Source: Marthasterias glacialis (lineage: Eukaryota; Echinodermata; Asteroidea; Forcipulatida; Asteriidae). From it: DNA of 64,000 nt. Positions 34,671-46,160 of the stretch are shown one piece after another; the first letter of the stretch is position 1, and the number at the start of each line of letters is the position of its first letter. The DNA lies in the NCBI GenBank assembly GCA_911728455.2, contig OU452221.1, positions 8,565,918 through 8,629,917 on the forward strand, given 5' to 3'. The notes beneath the pieces were generated by a model, which saw nothing but the letters and a program-made list of their open reading frames with translations, had not been told where the DNA came from and ran no database searches. The position numbers and the translations under genes were made by a program.

Positions 34671-35117
34671 ATTTGTCTTTGTTAACCCCCAAATTGAATA
34701 AAACATTTACCCAGTCAGTTTCCCTTGTGGTTTATTGCTTGAAATTTAAACATCTGTACTAAAAGCAGTTTACCTCCTATAGGTAACTTGTTGCACTTTC
34801 CTGAAACAGTTCAGTTCAGTGCTCTGAATCTGACTGCACTCCTTTGGCTTGAGGAGTTATTTCATAAATAATGCCGACTATGATCGTGTGGACCAAATTT
34901 GGAGGTGTGGATTAATTTCTCTCACCTGTTTTGGCTTCACGAAAATAGCTAACTAAATCCCAAGTTCATCAAAATATTTGAAATGTCAAAACTAATCGCC
35001 CCCAACACTCTGTTATTTCTCATAAGTATCACTTCTTAAAACAAAAAAAGAACATTTTTATCTAAATGTCATCCATAAACTGGTTTCCCCTTCATTGGTA
35101 ATAAAAATAAATTAGTT
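34671..35117. other. Unique non-coding DNA
   Basis: Nothing recognised. Confidence 0.4.
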
Positions 35118-35325
35118 TCAATCTAAAAGCTCACTGATTATAAAGTTCCAGTACCAATCCTTCTGAAAAACATTTGTCAGAAATACTGGCAACACTAAAT
35201 ACCATTGTGCAATTGAAACAATCCATACATGAAATTGTACAAAATCCCTCACAAAATACAAACAGTTTTTCACTGTTTTCACTAAAAACGTGACCATGAA
35301 AGTTGCAAAGGTTGGTTGTATGTGT
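35118..35325 (-). repeat. Relative of the CAGGATTGG element, fragment
   Basis: AAAGCTCACTGATTATAAAG, AGTACCAATCCTTCTG, CAGAAATACT and a later AAAACGTGACC .. GGTTGGT parallel 37962-38195 and 40500-40690. Confidence 0.55.
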
Positions 35326-35841
35326 TTATTGAAAACTAAGAGAATGGGAAGCAATGTACCCTTCCAAAAAACAGTTTAGAACCTTCCGTTAAAGTTAGTC
35401 AGAGGTAAGAATGTTACGCATTAAATCATTCAAGGAGAGTGCAACAGACTAGCCCCTTAGCACGCGGCACCCCAGACTTCTGATGAACAAACTATCCAAA
35501 GTAGACAGTGCATCTCAAAAAAAAAAACTGGATTATAAGATTGATTCAAGTACCTTAACACACTTCTGAAAGAATGTATGTCAGCTTCCGATTTAAATTC
35601 AAATGCTAAAACATCAGAAGATTATTAAAGTATTTTCTATGGAATGTTAAAAGTTATGCTCTCAAGCACCCAACCTACTTAAATTGATCGAAAACTTTCA
35701 TGGGAAGTTGTCAAGTGTGTCCCCCCCCTCGCACACACATACACGCCTTACAGACAAGAACCTCCTCCTACTGGCTTCAGACCTTCATTACACCACACAG
35801 CCATTTTTGTTTTATGTTGAATTCCCTGTGCATGGTAGGGT
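35326..35841. other. Unique non-coding DNA
   Basis: C run near 35720; nothing recognised. Confidence 0.4.
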
Positions 35842-35973
35842 TAAGGCCGTGTATGAATCAAGTGACTTTGGCTACGGCTATATTCGCTGGCTGCAGAGAC
35901 AACGTTGAAGAATAAGCCTTTTTAGTGATCCAGCCATAGCCGCTGCCGAAGCTAATATTTTAGACACTGTCTT
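35842..35973. mobile_element. Palindromic MITE, GTGGCTGCGGCT type
   Basis: TAAGGCCGTGTATGAATCAA .. TTGGCTACGGCTAT at the left faces ATAGCCGCTGCCGAAGC .. AGACACTGTCTTA at the right. About 132 bp. Confidence 0.6.
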
Positions 35974-36005
35974 ATATTGTCAATGCTGACCAAAAGACCT
36001 TGGGT

Positions 36006-36118
36006 GGATTTCACAAAACTAGTCCTAAGTTAGGACTAGTCCTAACTTATGAGTCCTGCAATGACAAGTTACTTGTTCTAAATCGAGATAAGGCTAGTCC
36101 TAGCACTTTGTGAAATCC
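36006..36118. mobile_element. Palindromic MITE, GGATTTCACAAAACTAG type, copy 1
   Basis: GGATTTCACAAAACTAGTCC is inverted as ..CTAGTCCTAGCACTTTGTGAAATCC. The word TAGGACTAGTCCTA is itself palindromic and repeated. 113 bp. Confidence 0.85.
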
Positions 36119-37961
36119 AGGCTATTTTTGTGGTCCCAGCATGCTCCCATCCCAATATGATGTATGACAGAAAAGTACGATGAGCTATAATTGTTCTTCT
36201 CAATTTTTTGTGCATGAATATATATAAAGGGCCTATATATCTAAAGGAAAGAAAAAAAACCAAAACCCCACATTTTTGAAAGTGTGACAAGCAATATGGA
36301 AAAGATAACAAAATGGCGAGGGCATCATATTTTTTGACAACAGGGCGTTAAACTTAGTTGAAGCTTGGTTGGGTATTGAGATACCTGTTTTGGGAATATA
36401 ACAATACCCAAATCGGATCAAATAACACAGCTTTTGGTTGAAGGAAACTATCATTAGAATACAGGTTAAGGTAAATAAACACCGTAGCACCATGTACCTG
36501 TCAATTTGGCCGCAACCCTTTTCAAAAGTCAATGGCTGTAACATGTACAACACCAGACAGGTGCGTGACACCCTTGGCCAAGAACCTGTGTACCGATGGA
36601 ATGGGCGATTTGACTGAACAAATGACACAGTAGGTATTAATTTTCACACTTGCTAAACTTAAGTGTCTGGCAGGGAGGCGCAACGAGACGCAGTGTGTGG
36701 CAAGGTTCCGCCTCCTCTCGCTCGTTTCCAAAATGATCATGCGATCTCGTCACCGAGACAGAGATTCCTTTACACTTTATCAGTGTGTGGTAACACTTGG
36801 CATATCTTTACAAATTGCCTCCACCCTTAAGCCGGTGGATGAGCTGTGATAAGAATTCAATTGACTGAGACATGTTGTGAATGAACTCTTGCTGTGTGTG
36901 GTCATATTTTTCCTGTAACCTTTGAAGTTAAAGGTACTTCTAAGCCAAGGAAATTATGTTTTTACTAAAGTCATGTTTAAGACATTACAACATCACAGGC
37001 AAATGTGTAGTTTGCTATATTTGTGGTTGGGCAAAATTTACCCTGTTTTCTAAGGCATTAACATCTGAAATGGGACACTGTGACATTTTTCTTGAGGTAT
37101 GAAAAAAAGTAAAAGAAACAAAAACTTAATTCTAACAACCCTTTTCCCCATGAAAACACACCAACATAAGCACCTACAAAAGCCCCTTCCCATGAGCCCC
37201 TTCCCATGAAATATGTTAATTGCACATAGTGCATGCGCACTAACACCACTGGTTGGCAAAATAAGGGGACATCGCACCTTGGGGCTGATGGTGGCGTGAC
37301 GCAAACGCGTTTGCCAAGTGCACAACTCTACGGCATTTGCCATCCAATAATGTCTGTACGCATGCGTGCATGTAAATAGCATCATGGAAAGGGCAAATTG
37401 CATTGTAAAGAAACTTCAAAATTTCTTGGTACCTATTTTTACATTGGTATCTACAGGAAAAAAGTGCATCAAACCGAGTATCTCTGCTTGCCATTGCGTA
37501 AAATGATAAAGGTATCAAAAGGTTATACGGGTGACCGAGATGTGAAAGGCCTAGAGCTTGATCAACATCAGTATAAACGGCAAAGCCAATTAAATTTATG
37601 GCTTAATTTGGAAATCAGAGTGTAGGAAACCCCCGATAAAAGCCAGTAGGGAAATCCCAAGGAAATTGTTAGTATGCAAACATTCATAAACAGACTGGGG
37701 GAAATGTGCACGGGGTACAGGTATTCTTTATTTAAAACCCCCCTTTCTGGTCTGGAACTAATTTCACCTATGTGAATAACTCCAGTAATCTGAACAGACT
37801 GTTTAAAAAAGTATAAGCTTCAAAATAGCAAATGCAAGTTTGAAACGAAAATGTACTCAATATATATTGCATTTCACTTCACGATCCATTTCGGTTGAGT
37901 AGAACTTTTCAATACTCCAGTTAATGTGCATACAGACTTCATGAAATAGATCACAGAAAGC
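36119..37961. other. Unique non-coding DNA
   Basis: The longest frame is 131 codons (36233-36628 minus), with no recognised domain. A CAAAATAAGGGGAC..GGGGCTGATG stretch near 37255 faintly recalls 12035-12052. Confidence 0.4.
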
Positions 37962-38195
37962 TCACTGATATTTTAAAGTTTATACCAGTACCAATCTCAC
38001 TCCAGAGAAATATTTCTGTCTGAAATAGCAATGAAAGACCCTCCTCCAAAAATCACAAAATAATTCTTTTGGTTGCTGCAATCGAAACAAGTACAAAATC
38101 CATGTCAAAACATAAACTCTTTTCTTTCCCACTGAAACAGGGTCACCTAATTTGATGAAAATTTTCACAGGTTGGTCGGATGGCTGAAAACTACA
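37962..38195 (-). repeat. Relative of the CAGGATTGG element, fragment
   Basis: AAAGCTCACTGATATTTTAA, CCAGTACCAATCTCACTCC, GAAATATTTCTGTCTGAAAT and GGTCACC..AATTTGATGAAAAT keep the order seen at 35118-35325. Confidence 0.55.
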
Positions 38196-39195
38196 GATTC
38201 ACTGAAAACTACAGAATGGAAATGAAAGATCAAAACAACGATAAAATAAGCAGATCTTTACAATGCTCCAGGAGTGCATAAAAGCTATGTCAAATAGATC
38301 TTTATCGTTCGATCTTATCGCTAGAATCCTTTAAACCTTTCAATGGATCCCCCCCCAAAAAAAAAAAAAAACTCACAATGTCTTGACCCTTTGAAGAATA
38401 AGAAAATAAAACAAACACACCTCATGTTGGGATGCTTTACCTGTTACTCAGAGAGGTGCAAGTGTAAAGCAAACAAGTAAATTGAGCTAATCTTCAATTT
38501 CCATATGGCGTGACATCTTTGGACAAATCTGCAAGGCCGGGTCTGATTGATTTTGATTCAGGGACAAGAATTTTCCTTGGGGGAGAGTTATTTACTTGTA
38601 AATAATTGCTTGATGGTATCCCCTAGGGAGGAGCACTGCAGCCCACCTACAAACAATTACACTGGTTGTGTAAACATGATGTAGGCCTACCTAATTAACC
38701 CTAACCCCTATAGACGTATTAAAAGGCACCTTGCCTAGATAGAATTCAACACAATCCCGCAATAGGGAAATGCATGGTGTTTTAAGCCCGCTAATTGCAA
38801 CAAGATCCATCAGCAAGAAAAAAAAGTGTAATTCCAACAAGGTTTAACTTGTTTAAGTTAAAGGGACTGAAAACGATTGTTTCTCAAGAAATGTCAATAT
38901 ATTTATATTTAACAAAAAAACGCAAATAGATCAAACAAAGAAATGCTAAGAAAAGGCACTTACATTTATGATGAAAAGCTAATAACAAGAGCATCTTTAG
39001 TTAAATTTGTATATAGAATTTGAAAATTTGCAGCTTTGTTTAAGATGGCATGAATTCCCGGACATCCTTTTCTCACAGTTGACACAGATACTTCTCATGG
39101 CTACTTGGTTCTTGTGTAAAGAGAAAGTTTCAAACTATATTTGACTTTAAATTCCACCATTAGATGACTTAGACCCGACAATGCTTTAGTGGTTA
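38196..39195. other. Unique non-coding DNA
   Basis: A C/A run at 38348-38371; nothing else recognised. Confidence 0.4.
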
Positions 39196-39223
39196 TTTTT
39201 TTTTTTTTTTTTTTTTTTTTTTT
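39196..39223. repeat. T28 homopolymer
   Basis: 28 consecutive T residues just before the tandem array. Confidence 0.95.
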
Positions 39224-39277
39224 GCACCCACAACCAGAGCCACATATAGGGTCAAAGCAAATCCTACGCTAAGCCAT

Positions 39278-40027
39278 GGCCACAGTCACACCTATACTAC
39301 AAACAAAGCCAGAGTTAAAAGGCCACACAGTAAGGCCACATAAGAGGCTACATCCACCAACACAGCCACAGCCATAGCATGAGCATAAGACACAGTCAGG
39401 CCAAAGACATAGTTACAGTCACACCTATATTACAAAGCCACAGTTAAAACAGTCAGGCCACATAAGAGGCTACATCCACCAACACAGCCACAGCCATAGC
39501 ATGAGCATGAGACACAGTCAGGCCAAAGACAAAGCCACAGTCACACCTATACTACAAAGCCACAGTTAAAACAGTCAGGCCACATAAGAGGCTACATCCA
39601 CCAACACAGCCACAGCCATAGCATGAGCATAAGACACAGTCAGGCCAAAGACATAGCCACAGTCACACCTATATTACAAAGCCACAGTTAAAACAGTCAG
39701 GCCACATAAGAGGCTACATCCACCAACACAGCCACAGCCATAGCATGAGCATGAGACACAGTCAGGCCAAAGACAAAGCCACAGTCACACCTATACTACA
39801 AAGCCACAGTTAAAACAGTCAGGCCACATAAGAGGCTACATCCACCAACACAGCCACAGCCATAGCATGAGCATAAGACACAGTCAGGCCAAAGACATAG
39901 CCACAGTCACACCTATATTACAAAGCCACAGTTAAAACAGTCAGGCCACATAAGAGGCTACATCCACCAACACAGCCACAGCCATAGCATGAGCATAAGA
40001 CACAGTCAGGCCAAAGACATAGCCACA
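39278..40027. repeat. 122-bp tandem array with 244-bp higher-order period
   Basis: The word AACACAGCCACAGCC starts at 39359, 39481, 39603, 39725, 39847 and 39969, an exact 122-bp period, preceded by a partial unit from 39278. Units alternate between type A (CATAAGACAC, GACATAGCC, CTATATTAC) and type B (CATGAGACAC, GACAAAGCC, CTATACTAC). The order is B-partial, A, B, A, B, A, A-partial. Units of the same type are identical by eye except for two bases in the first A, so 244 bp is the unit that was copied. Frames inside are fortuitous. Confidence 0.97.
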
Positions 40028-40464
40028 ACATAAGCCATTTTGAGGCCACAGCCAAAGGAGCTGCCGAATATGTCCAATCATGGTCCGATTTATGTACGTC
40101 CATAATGATTTTGGCATTGAAGCACTAGTAAGATTAAGAGATATTTCAAGACAAAAACCAGCAAACAATAAACTTTGTTTTATCAGCAAACATTAGAAAC
40201 CCTTACTCCCTAGGCCCTCTCGCCTGCAGGTGAACTCAAATCGTCCTCTACTCTTATGTCACTTCACACCAACATGTTTAGACTTTGATAAGATTGGTAT
40301 GCCTGGCTCAGTGAGAAGCAATTGTATTTGGGCCTGCCATGGGCCTACAATCCTCTATCCTCTGGAGTCAGACAACTTCATGAAGAACATTTTGGAAGGC
40401 TTGGGAGGCTTTAGGTTTCTTGATTTTTGACGAACAAAAACTAAACAATGTTTAAAGACAAAGT
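40028..40464. other. Array edge and unique DNA
   Basis: GAGGCCACAGCCAAAGGAGC at 40051-40070 followed by TGCCGAATATGTCC resembles a GTGGCTGCGGCT-type MITE end next to the array. The rest is unrecognised. Confidence 0.35.
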
Positions 40465-40690
40465 GCAGGATTGGTTATTATAAAACAAAGTTGGATAGTT
40501 TCAAGCTCACTGATTATAAAAATTTGTATTAGTACCAATCCTCCAAAGAAATCTTTATCTGAAATACTTTAAATGTTGAGAAAATAGACCAAACATATTA
40601 CTTTTGCTTAATTTGAATGCAACAACAAAAAAGAAAAAAAGCCTGATTAACTTGCACAAAAATTACTGACAAAATATAAACAATTTTTTG
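40465..40690. repeat. Relative of the CAGGATTGG element, fragment
   Basis: Begins CAGGATTGGTTATTATAAAA, then TCAAGCTCACTGATTATAAA, AGTACCAATCCTCC and ATCTGAAATACTT. An end-like word in each orientation suggests two fused pieces. Confidence 0.55.
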
Positions 40691-41240
40691 TATTTATTTT
40701 TTTTAATTTTTTATTTTCACTTCTATTGTATGGTGCATTTAAAAAAAAACTAGAGGGGATTAATCAACTCTTCCAAAACAAACACAATTTCCTTTCCCTT
40801 TAAGCTATTTACTTTTTAAAATTTATGATCAATCACATCAAGAAATTGAAAGAGGGATCTCTGAAAAATATAAACAGGAAATTATTTCACCTTTCTGGAT
40901 GACATTTCCTCAGCCGTAACTGTATCCAGGGATTTGAAAAAAATCAACGCTGTGACAGATCATCTTTAATATAAATCGCACAATACAATACTGATGATGA
41001 TATCCATCATTCTGAACGATGTCAAATCCTGAATTGAATATGAACGATCCCAATCAATCACAAAGTATTAATCAACATCAATCTTTACCCTAGAAAACTC
41101 CTGTAAGAGGGGTTGGTTCCGAGACGTACCTGGGTGGAGATGAAGTAGAATCTCGACGTTTCAAACAATGCGCTCTGCTCATCTTCAGGAAAATGCTGAA
41201 TGGGATTTAGGACTCTTCATCTGTGCTGCACGCAGATCTG
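40691..41240. other. Mostly unique DNA; repeat-like text on minus strand
   Basis: At 41121-41189, read on the minus strand, CTGAAGATGAGCAGAGCGC .. TTTGAAACGTCGAGATTC is of a style common in retroelement 3' regions (for example Penelope-like), but no coding domain accompanies it. Confidence 0.25.
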
Positions 41241-41746
41241 AGGGTCTGTTCCAGGGTGGAAAATTCAAATCAAATAATTCAAATCTTACCAGTAAGAAGC
41301 TACTATTCTCACCGGATTAATATTCCATGGCTGCATACATTTTGGCGGTGGGTTTTGGACATCAGGTACTCCTCATTAATCCATAATTTTTTGTGAAATA
41401 ATTCAGCTCTCAACGTTAAAAATTTTCCGTTTTGTTCATTCTCTCAAACATGCCTGTCATGCGTAAGCACAGGCAGTTGCGCAAATTTCGTGGGATAAGA
41501 TTTCCTTGTGTGTGGTCAGCATGCAATCACACGCGTAATAGGTTTAAAGTTTGCAGAAATGTTTCACGTTGAGAGCTGAATTATTTCACGAGAATGACGG
41601 ATTTATGGGGAATATCCGACGTCCAAAACCCACCGCCAAAAAATGTACGCTGCCATGGAATGTTAATCTGGTGAGATTAGTAGCTTCTTACAGGTAAGAT
41701 TTGAATTATGAAGCTCTGAAAATTTTCCGCCCCAGAAACAGGCCCT
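41241..41746. mobile_element. TIR element with arms of about 150 bp
   Basis: AGGGTCTGTTCCAGGGTGGA at the left is inverted as CCGCCCCAGAAACAGGCCCT at the right. Pairing continues through AAGCTACTATTCTCACC, GGTGGGTTTTGGACAT and TAATTCAGCTCTCAACGT and their right-hand counterparts. The central about 120 bp is unpaired. 506 bp, no transposase, no clear target duplication. Confidence 0.88.
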
Positions 41747-42123
41747 TATATCCAAGACAACACTGTAGTATTTATACAGAAGTGAAAGGCCGACAGGGCT
41801 AGATGGGACTCCACTATATCTCAACCCTGGTTCTTGTCAGAACCAAAACTTCTCCTAAAGAGAGTTTATTCACATGGTTGTTACGTGTAAATCTACATCA
41901 TTCAAGTCTTCAAATCTTACTCAGTCCTCTATGCAGTTAAGGATGTTCCAAAAGGTTACAACGTGGAATCTAGGAAAACAATTTAAGACAAAAAAAAACA
42001 AAAAAACAAAAAACAAAAAAACATGAACTACCCATAAAATTTTGTTGGAAAAATCAAGATTTATCTCTATCTTTATGGGAACTGAGGGGCATTTCCGACT
42101 CTACCATTGGCAAGAACCAAGAG
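41747..42123. other. Unique DNA with AAAAC-rich tract
   Basis: A-rich (AAAAAAC)n near 41990-42022; otherwise nothing recognised. Confidence 0.4.
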
Positions 42124-42127
42124 TTTA

Positions 42128-42265
42128 GCCCGGTTCATACTTCACGTGAAAGCGAATTCAAAGCGACTTTAGGTGACGCAGACAATTACTACGCCCTGTT
42201 TTCCCAATTGTAACGTAAGACAATTTGATTCGCTTTTTGCAGTTTGCATGAAGCATGAACCAGGC
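42128..42265. mobile_element. MITE, GCCCGGTTCATACTTCA type, TTTA flanks
   Basis: GCCCGGTTCATACTTCACGT at the left faces TGCATGAAGCATGAACCAGGC at the right, with inner AAGCGAATTC / GATTCGCTTT. TTTA flanks both sides (42124-42127, 42266-42269), an apparent 3-4 bp target duplication. 138 bp. Confidence 0.8.
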
Positions 42266-42945
42266 TTTATTTGAAATTGTTGCGTCTGGTCAAGCCAATG
42301 TACGCACAATGGCAACCTTAAAAAGTACAATGTAGCTAAGCTGACTCACCTTTGCATCAATCTTGATCATTTGTCTCTAGTCAACCCGTCCTAGATTCAA
42401 ACTTGTCATGGCAAAAGGCAGTAAACAAATCAAATTGTAATGATGATCAAAGTCAACCAGCTGCAATAGGTTCTCGGGGGGGGGGGGGGCAGGATTTCTG
42501 TTTGTGATCAACGCTTAAAATCCTCCCCTGTCAGGGATATGAATTTCCAATATCCCCATCCCATAATAGAATCCCAACAAAACTACAGAATTGAAATGGA
42601 AATCATCAATAAAAAAAATTACAGACTGATTACACGAGGGTGAGTCATGCCAAGAAATGTAGGAAATCACCAGATCATCAACTTATCGAAACAAGAAAAG
42701 ATACCAAAGAAGTCTGATAAAATTACAGGTTACAATGAGATTGCTTTCCTTGATCTGGTCCTTGCTTTGTGTTGGATTCAACTAGGTGTTACAAAGTTCA
42801 CACTAGAAACTAAACAAATTTTCCAGGAAAATGCCCAGGAAAATTTGTTTATCTTCTTACACTTGAATCGAGGGCTAAATTTTCCGTTTTTGCTTATCTG
42901 CAAAATGGCCCATAGGGGATTATTTAAACACTTGTTGTAAATAAG
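42266..42945. other. Unique DNA with a G run
   Basis: G run near 42476-42489. Inner 20-bp repeat of the type CAGGAAAATGCCCAGGAAAA near 42822-42845. No gene recognised. Confidence 0.4.
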
Positions 42946-43322
42946 CAGCGTAGCTAGGAGGGCACGTGCCCCCCTCCCCCCCCCAAAAAAAAAAAAAATA
43001 ATAAAATAAAAAAAAAAAAAATAAAAAAAAAAAAATAATAATAATAAATAAATAAATAAAAAAAATAAAAAATAAAAAATAAATAAATAAAAATAAAAAT
43101 AAAAATAAAAATAAAAATAAATAAAATAATAATAATAATAATAAAATAATAAAAATAAAAAATAAACAAATAAATAAACATTTCCAGTGCACCTCCCAAG
43201 GTGCCCCATAACAAAAATATAGATATATGTAATTTATAAACAGAACATGGTACCTGGGCCCACCCACTGAAAATCAAGGCCTCCCCTGTGCCTCCCCAAG
43301 TGAAAAAAATCCTGGCTAAGCA
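42946..43322. mobile_element. hAT-like relic filled by A/TAAA simple repeat
   Basis: CAGCGTAGCTAGGAGGGCAC at the left and GTGCCTCCCC .. CCTGGCTAAGCAG at the right look like inverted ends. The middle (about 42985-43180) is almost wholly A, TAAA and TAA units. Long K/F/Y/I-rich frames here are artefacts. Confidence 0.55.
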
Positions 43323-43445
43323 GTAACGTGTGTGCAATTCATAAAATTAACAGTTAGCCACAATACAGGTAGAGTGAAACTCTGCTGATCTGAAAAACAG
43401 GGTGAGGTGCACAGAATGAATATGCACTCATAAAAGTGAACCTGA

Positions 43446-43612
43446 GAGCCAATTTCGTAGCGGACAAATCTGCTAAGCACAGACAAATGTTGCTCAGCAG
43501 AAAGAGAATACCAGCTAAAAGACAGTGAAATAGATGTTTGTGACTGGTTCTCTGCATATTTCAGCCTAGAAGACAAATTTCACAAAGCAGATTTTCGGCT
43601 CAGCAGCTCTGT
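43446..43612. mobile_element. Palindromic MITE, TTTCATAGAGCTGCTTA type, diverged copy
   Basis: GCCAATTTCGTAGCGGACAA, CTGCTAAGCAC and TTGCTCAGCAGAAAGA at the left face GCAGATTTTCGGCTCAGCAG at the right. Compare 44974-45166. Confidence 0.5.
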
Positions 43613-44176
43613 ACAATCACAACTGATGAAGTGCATCCTGAGTTGGATCATGCTACACAGATCAACTTCAGCGAGAAAAGTTCCATGTTGAGTCAGTGAA
43701 CGATTACATCGAACATGCCACGCGTAATTCAAAAGAAAACTTCACACAATTGTATGATGCTTATCTTTACACAGATCACCTCCCAAGGGCTCCACATCTG
43801 GATTTCAACGAGAACAGATTCTGTTTTGTTTCCGCTGTGAAGTTCTTGTAATATTGCCAAGATTCATCCAAATTCACATCAAGTCCGAAAGCCCAACTTG
43901 ACATTTTCTGAGCCCAGTCACTTCGCCTTCCTATATGGGTTACATCCTGTAGTAGCTACACTGGTCTTTGGACGTTATCAGATTGATTTAAAAAATATGG
44001 CACAGTCTCCCTAAACTTTACCAAACTGTCAAACATGAGAATTCCAAATATGACTTGATAAGGTTCCCAAAATGAGGCACAAGGTGACCTCATCATTTGT
44101 ATTGGGTTAACTCGTCATTCTCTTTTCATCACATTAATATAGGCCCTCGTGGTTATAGGCGACTCTGATTTAAAGA
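43613..44176. other. Unique non-coding DNA
   Basis: Nothing recognised. Confidence 0.4.
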
Positions 44177-44366
44177 GTAGGGGCAAAGACACAATTTTAT
44201 TTGTATTTATTGTTATTTTTTTAATGTATTAGACCATTTATTTGTGCATTTTTTCGATCTCATTTATTTTTTATTTTACTTTATTTTTTTTGTGGGTGGG
44301 TGGGTGGGTGTGGGGGGGGGGGGGCTCCAGCTCCCCTGACCATCCCTCCCCCTGGTTGCACTGCTG
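44177..44366. mobile_element. hAT-like relic with strong G tract, inverted copy
   Basis: GGGGCAAAGACACAATTTTA and GCATTTTTTCGATCTCATTT are the reverse complement of words in 15870-16133 and 26873-27277. It ends CCCCCTGGTTGCACTGCTG. A (GGGT)n plus G-run block at about 44292-44325 is a strong G-quadruplex candidate. Confidence 0.5.
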
Positions 44367-44454
44367 TATGCCTACATGCTTTGATAGGCTAACATTTTGG
44401 TCACACCCAAAAAAAAACCTCATGCACCTCAGGTCCATTTTGTACAGGGGGACG

Positions 44455-44575
44455 TTAACAGGTGGTTTTGGCTGCGGCTGTTGCTATGGGCTACATAAGC
44501 TCCAGTGCATGCTCCCGCGATGATCAAGCCACATCACAGCCGCAGCCACTAACTCGGACACCGTCTTACACCGGC
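44455..44575. mobile_element. Palindromic MITE, GTGGCTGCGGCT type
   Basis: GGTGGTTTTGGCTGCGGCTG at the left faces CAGCCGCAGCCACTAACTCG and GACACCGTCTTA at the right. Confidence 0.6.
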
Positions 44576-44973
44576 TAATGAAACTACTCGATAGCGCTCA
44601 TTATTGATTGAGAAGGGCAAACACAAATCAATGGTAATGACCCACTAAAAAGTTTTCATCATTATGACTAACCCAGTACTTTGACAGATTCTCATCATTT
44701 TCAGCACATCAAACTAACCCATTTCCCCTTCCACGGGATGACCACCAAAATAAAGGAAACAAGAAAATTGGAAACTCTGGCCAGAAGCCAATGTACTCTA
44801 ACAAGCCTGATACTTCATGGAGGCAACGGAGGCAATTGCCTCCATGCCCTTGATCATCGCCTTGGTGCTCCTTGAAATGTTCCAGTAGAAAATTTACATT
44901 TCCCTCATAGAGGTGCCCTTTACTTAGGAAAAACTGCCTCGCCTTTACACTTAACTACAGCAACAAAAAATCT
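44576..44973. other. Unique non-coding DNA
   Basis: GGAGGCAACGGAGGCAATTG near 44819 is a short internal duplication. Nothing else recognised. Confidence 0.35.
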
Positions 44974-45166
44974 GGGGCTAATTTCATAGAGCTGCTTGAG
45001 CACAAAAAGACGCTAAGCACTAACAAATTATGCTTACCAAAATAAGGTAACCGGCCAAACTGCTATGTCACATGATCAATGTGTGACTGGTATCCTGCTC
45101 ATTTCTGCTCAGCAGAACGTTTTTAAGCAATATTTTCTGCTTAAGCAGCTCTATGAAATTGGGCCC
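44974..45166. mobile_element. Palindromic MITE, TTTCATAGAGCTGCTTA type
   Basis: GGGCTAATTTCATAGAGCTG is inverted as CAGCTCTATGAAATTGGGCCC. 193 bp. Relatives: 62321-62528 (best), 43446-43612 and a fragment at 55862-55930. Confidence 0.88.
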
Positions 45167-45290
45167 AGGCCTGTTATAATCTGAGACGTGTTTTTCGTCC
45201 ACCAACCATCCTGGAAGTTTTAGACAGTTTTACCTGCCCCATATTCCTAAACTGGGACGGGTATATACATGTCTGCATAATTATATCCCT

Positions 45291-45765
45291 GTTTAAAGAT
45301 ATACGATCCATGCTCAAGCCGATTTTACTAAAATGAGTCCAAATGTTGAATTGCTTTTTTGTAGGATGACCAAATTTTTTACTTTCAAATGAGATATCGA
45401 CGAAAACAAAACATCCAAAAAATGATAAAAGAGTAGTTAAACATTATTTTGTGTGGAGCACAATAAATAAACTCCTTGCGCTGCCTGCTCAATCTCAGTC
45501 GGGTGCCTTGGAACACAGAGACAAAATGCAGGTGACATGACGTTGTAATATAGCTAACTTCTGGGTACCAGCAGCGACCATCGCCATCAAACACATTTTC
45601 ACATAGGGTAGTTAGCCAGGATAATCATTTCGAAAACAACATTCTTATAGCCATCTACAAGGTCAAAACGTGAATTTTTAATTGTATTCGTTATAAGATA
45701 ACACGATCTTTTAAATTCTGTTCCCTGGAATCCATTCATTTTCGAGCACAAAACACAGGAGCAAT
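45291..45765 (+). repeat. Interspersed repeat X, copy 2 (uninterrupted)
   Basis: Same orientation and order as 9891-10495 but without the nested MITE: the junction reads GACGTTGTAATATAGC. Has its own small extra segment (CTGCCTGCTCAATCTCAGTC) absent from copy 1. Confidence 0.8.
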
Positions 45766-46160
45766 AGACCTAGATCTTTCAAAAGGAAATCCGACAAATC
45801 TCAGGAAGAGAGTAGCATCAACTGCAGTGCTGTTATCGGCATGGCCTGCGGTGCACATATACTGTACGTGTCTACAAATACATATACACCACTCACCAGC
45901 ATATCAGGCATATTTGGCCCCTTGGAAAAAAGTAGGATAATTTAATTGAAAACAAAGGCTGACCTACATGTGCATGGTATATTGACCCAATGCACCTGAC
46001 GTCATCACAATAAATTTGGTTGTGCCATTTTGGAACTCAATGTTACTGTGTGTTGTATAATGCAGTGCGCATTTTAGGCAACAGAGCGTTTACAATTAGA
46101 TAGATGTTAATATTTGCGGTACCTGCCGCTAATAATACTGGATTTGAATTGGCCCCTCGT
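45766..46160. other. Mostly unique DNA
   Basis: About 45977-46040 is the short similarity to 11830-11905 described there. Otherwise nothing recognised. Confidence 0.35.

Noticed and set aside
36233..36628. 131-codon minus frame
   Set aside because: No domain, composition unremarkable, no conserved motif or flanking splice signals.
39278..40027. Array as a possible protein tandem repeat
   Set aside because: 122 is not a multiple of three and no frame stays open across units.
39918..40189. Cys/Leu-rich minus frames over the array
   Set aside because: They are translations of the 122-bp tandem repeat.
42778..43337. Overlapping minus frames of 115-143 codons, very rich in Phe, Tyr and Ile
   Set aside because: They translate an A/TAAA simple-sequence tract inside a transposon relic; not membrane proteins.
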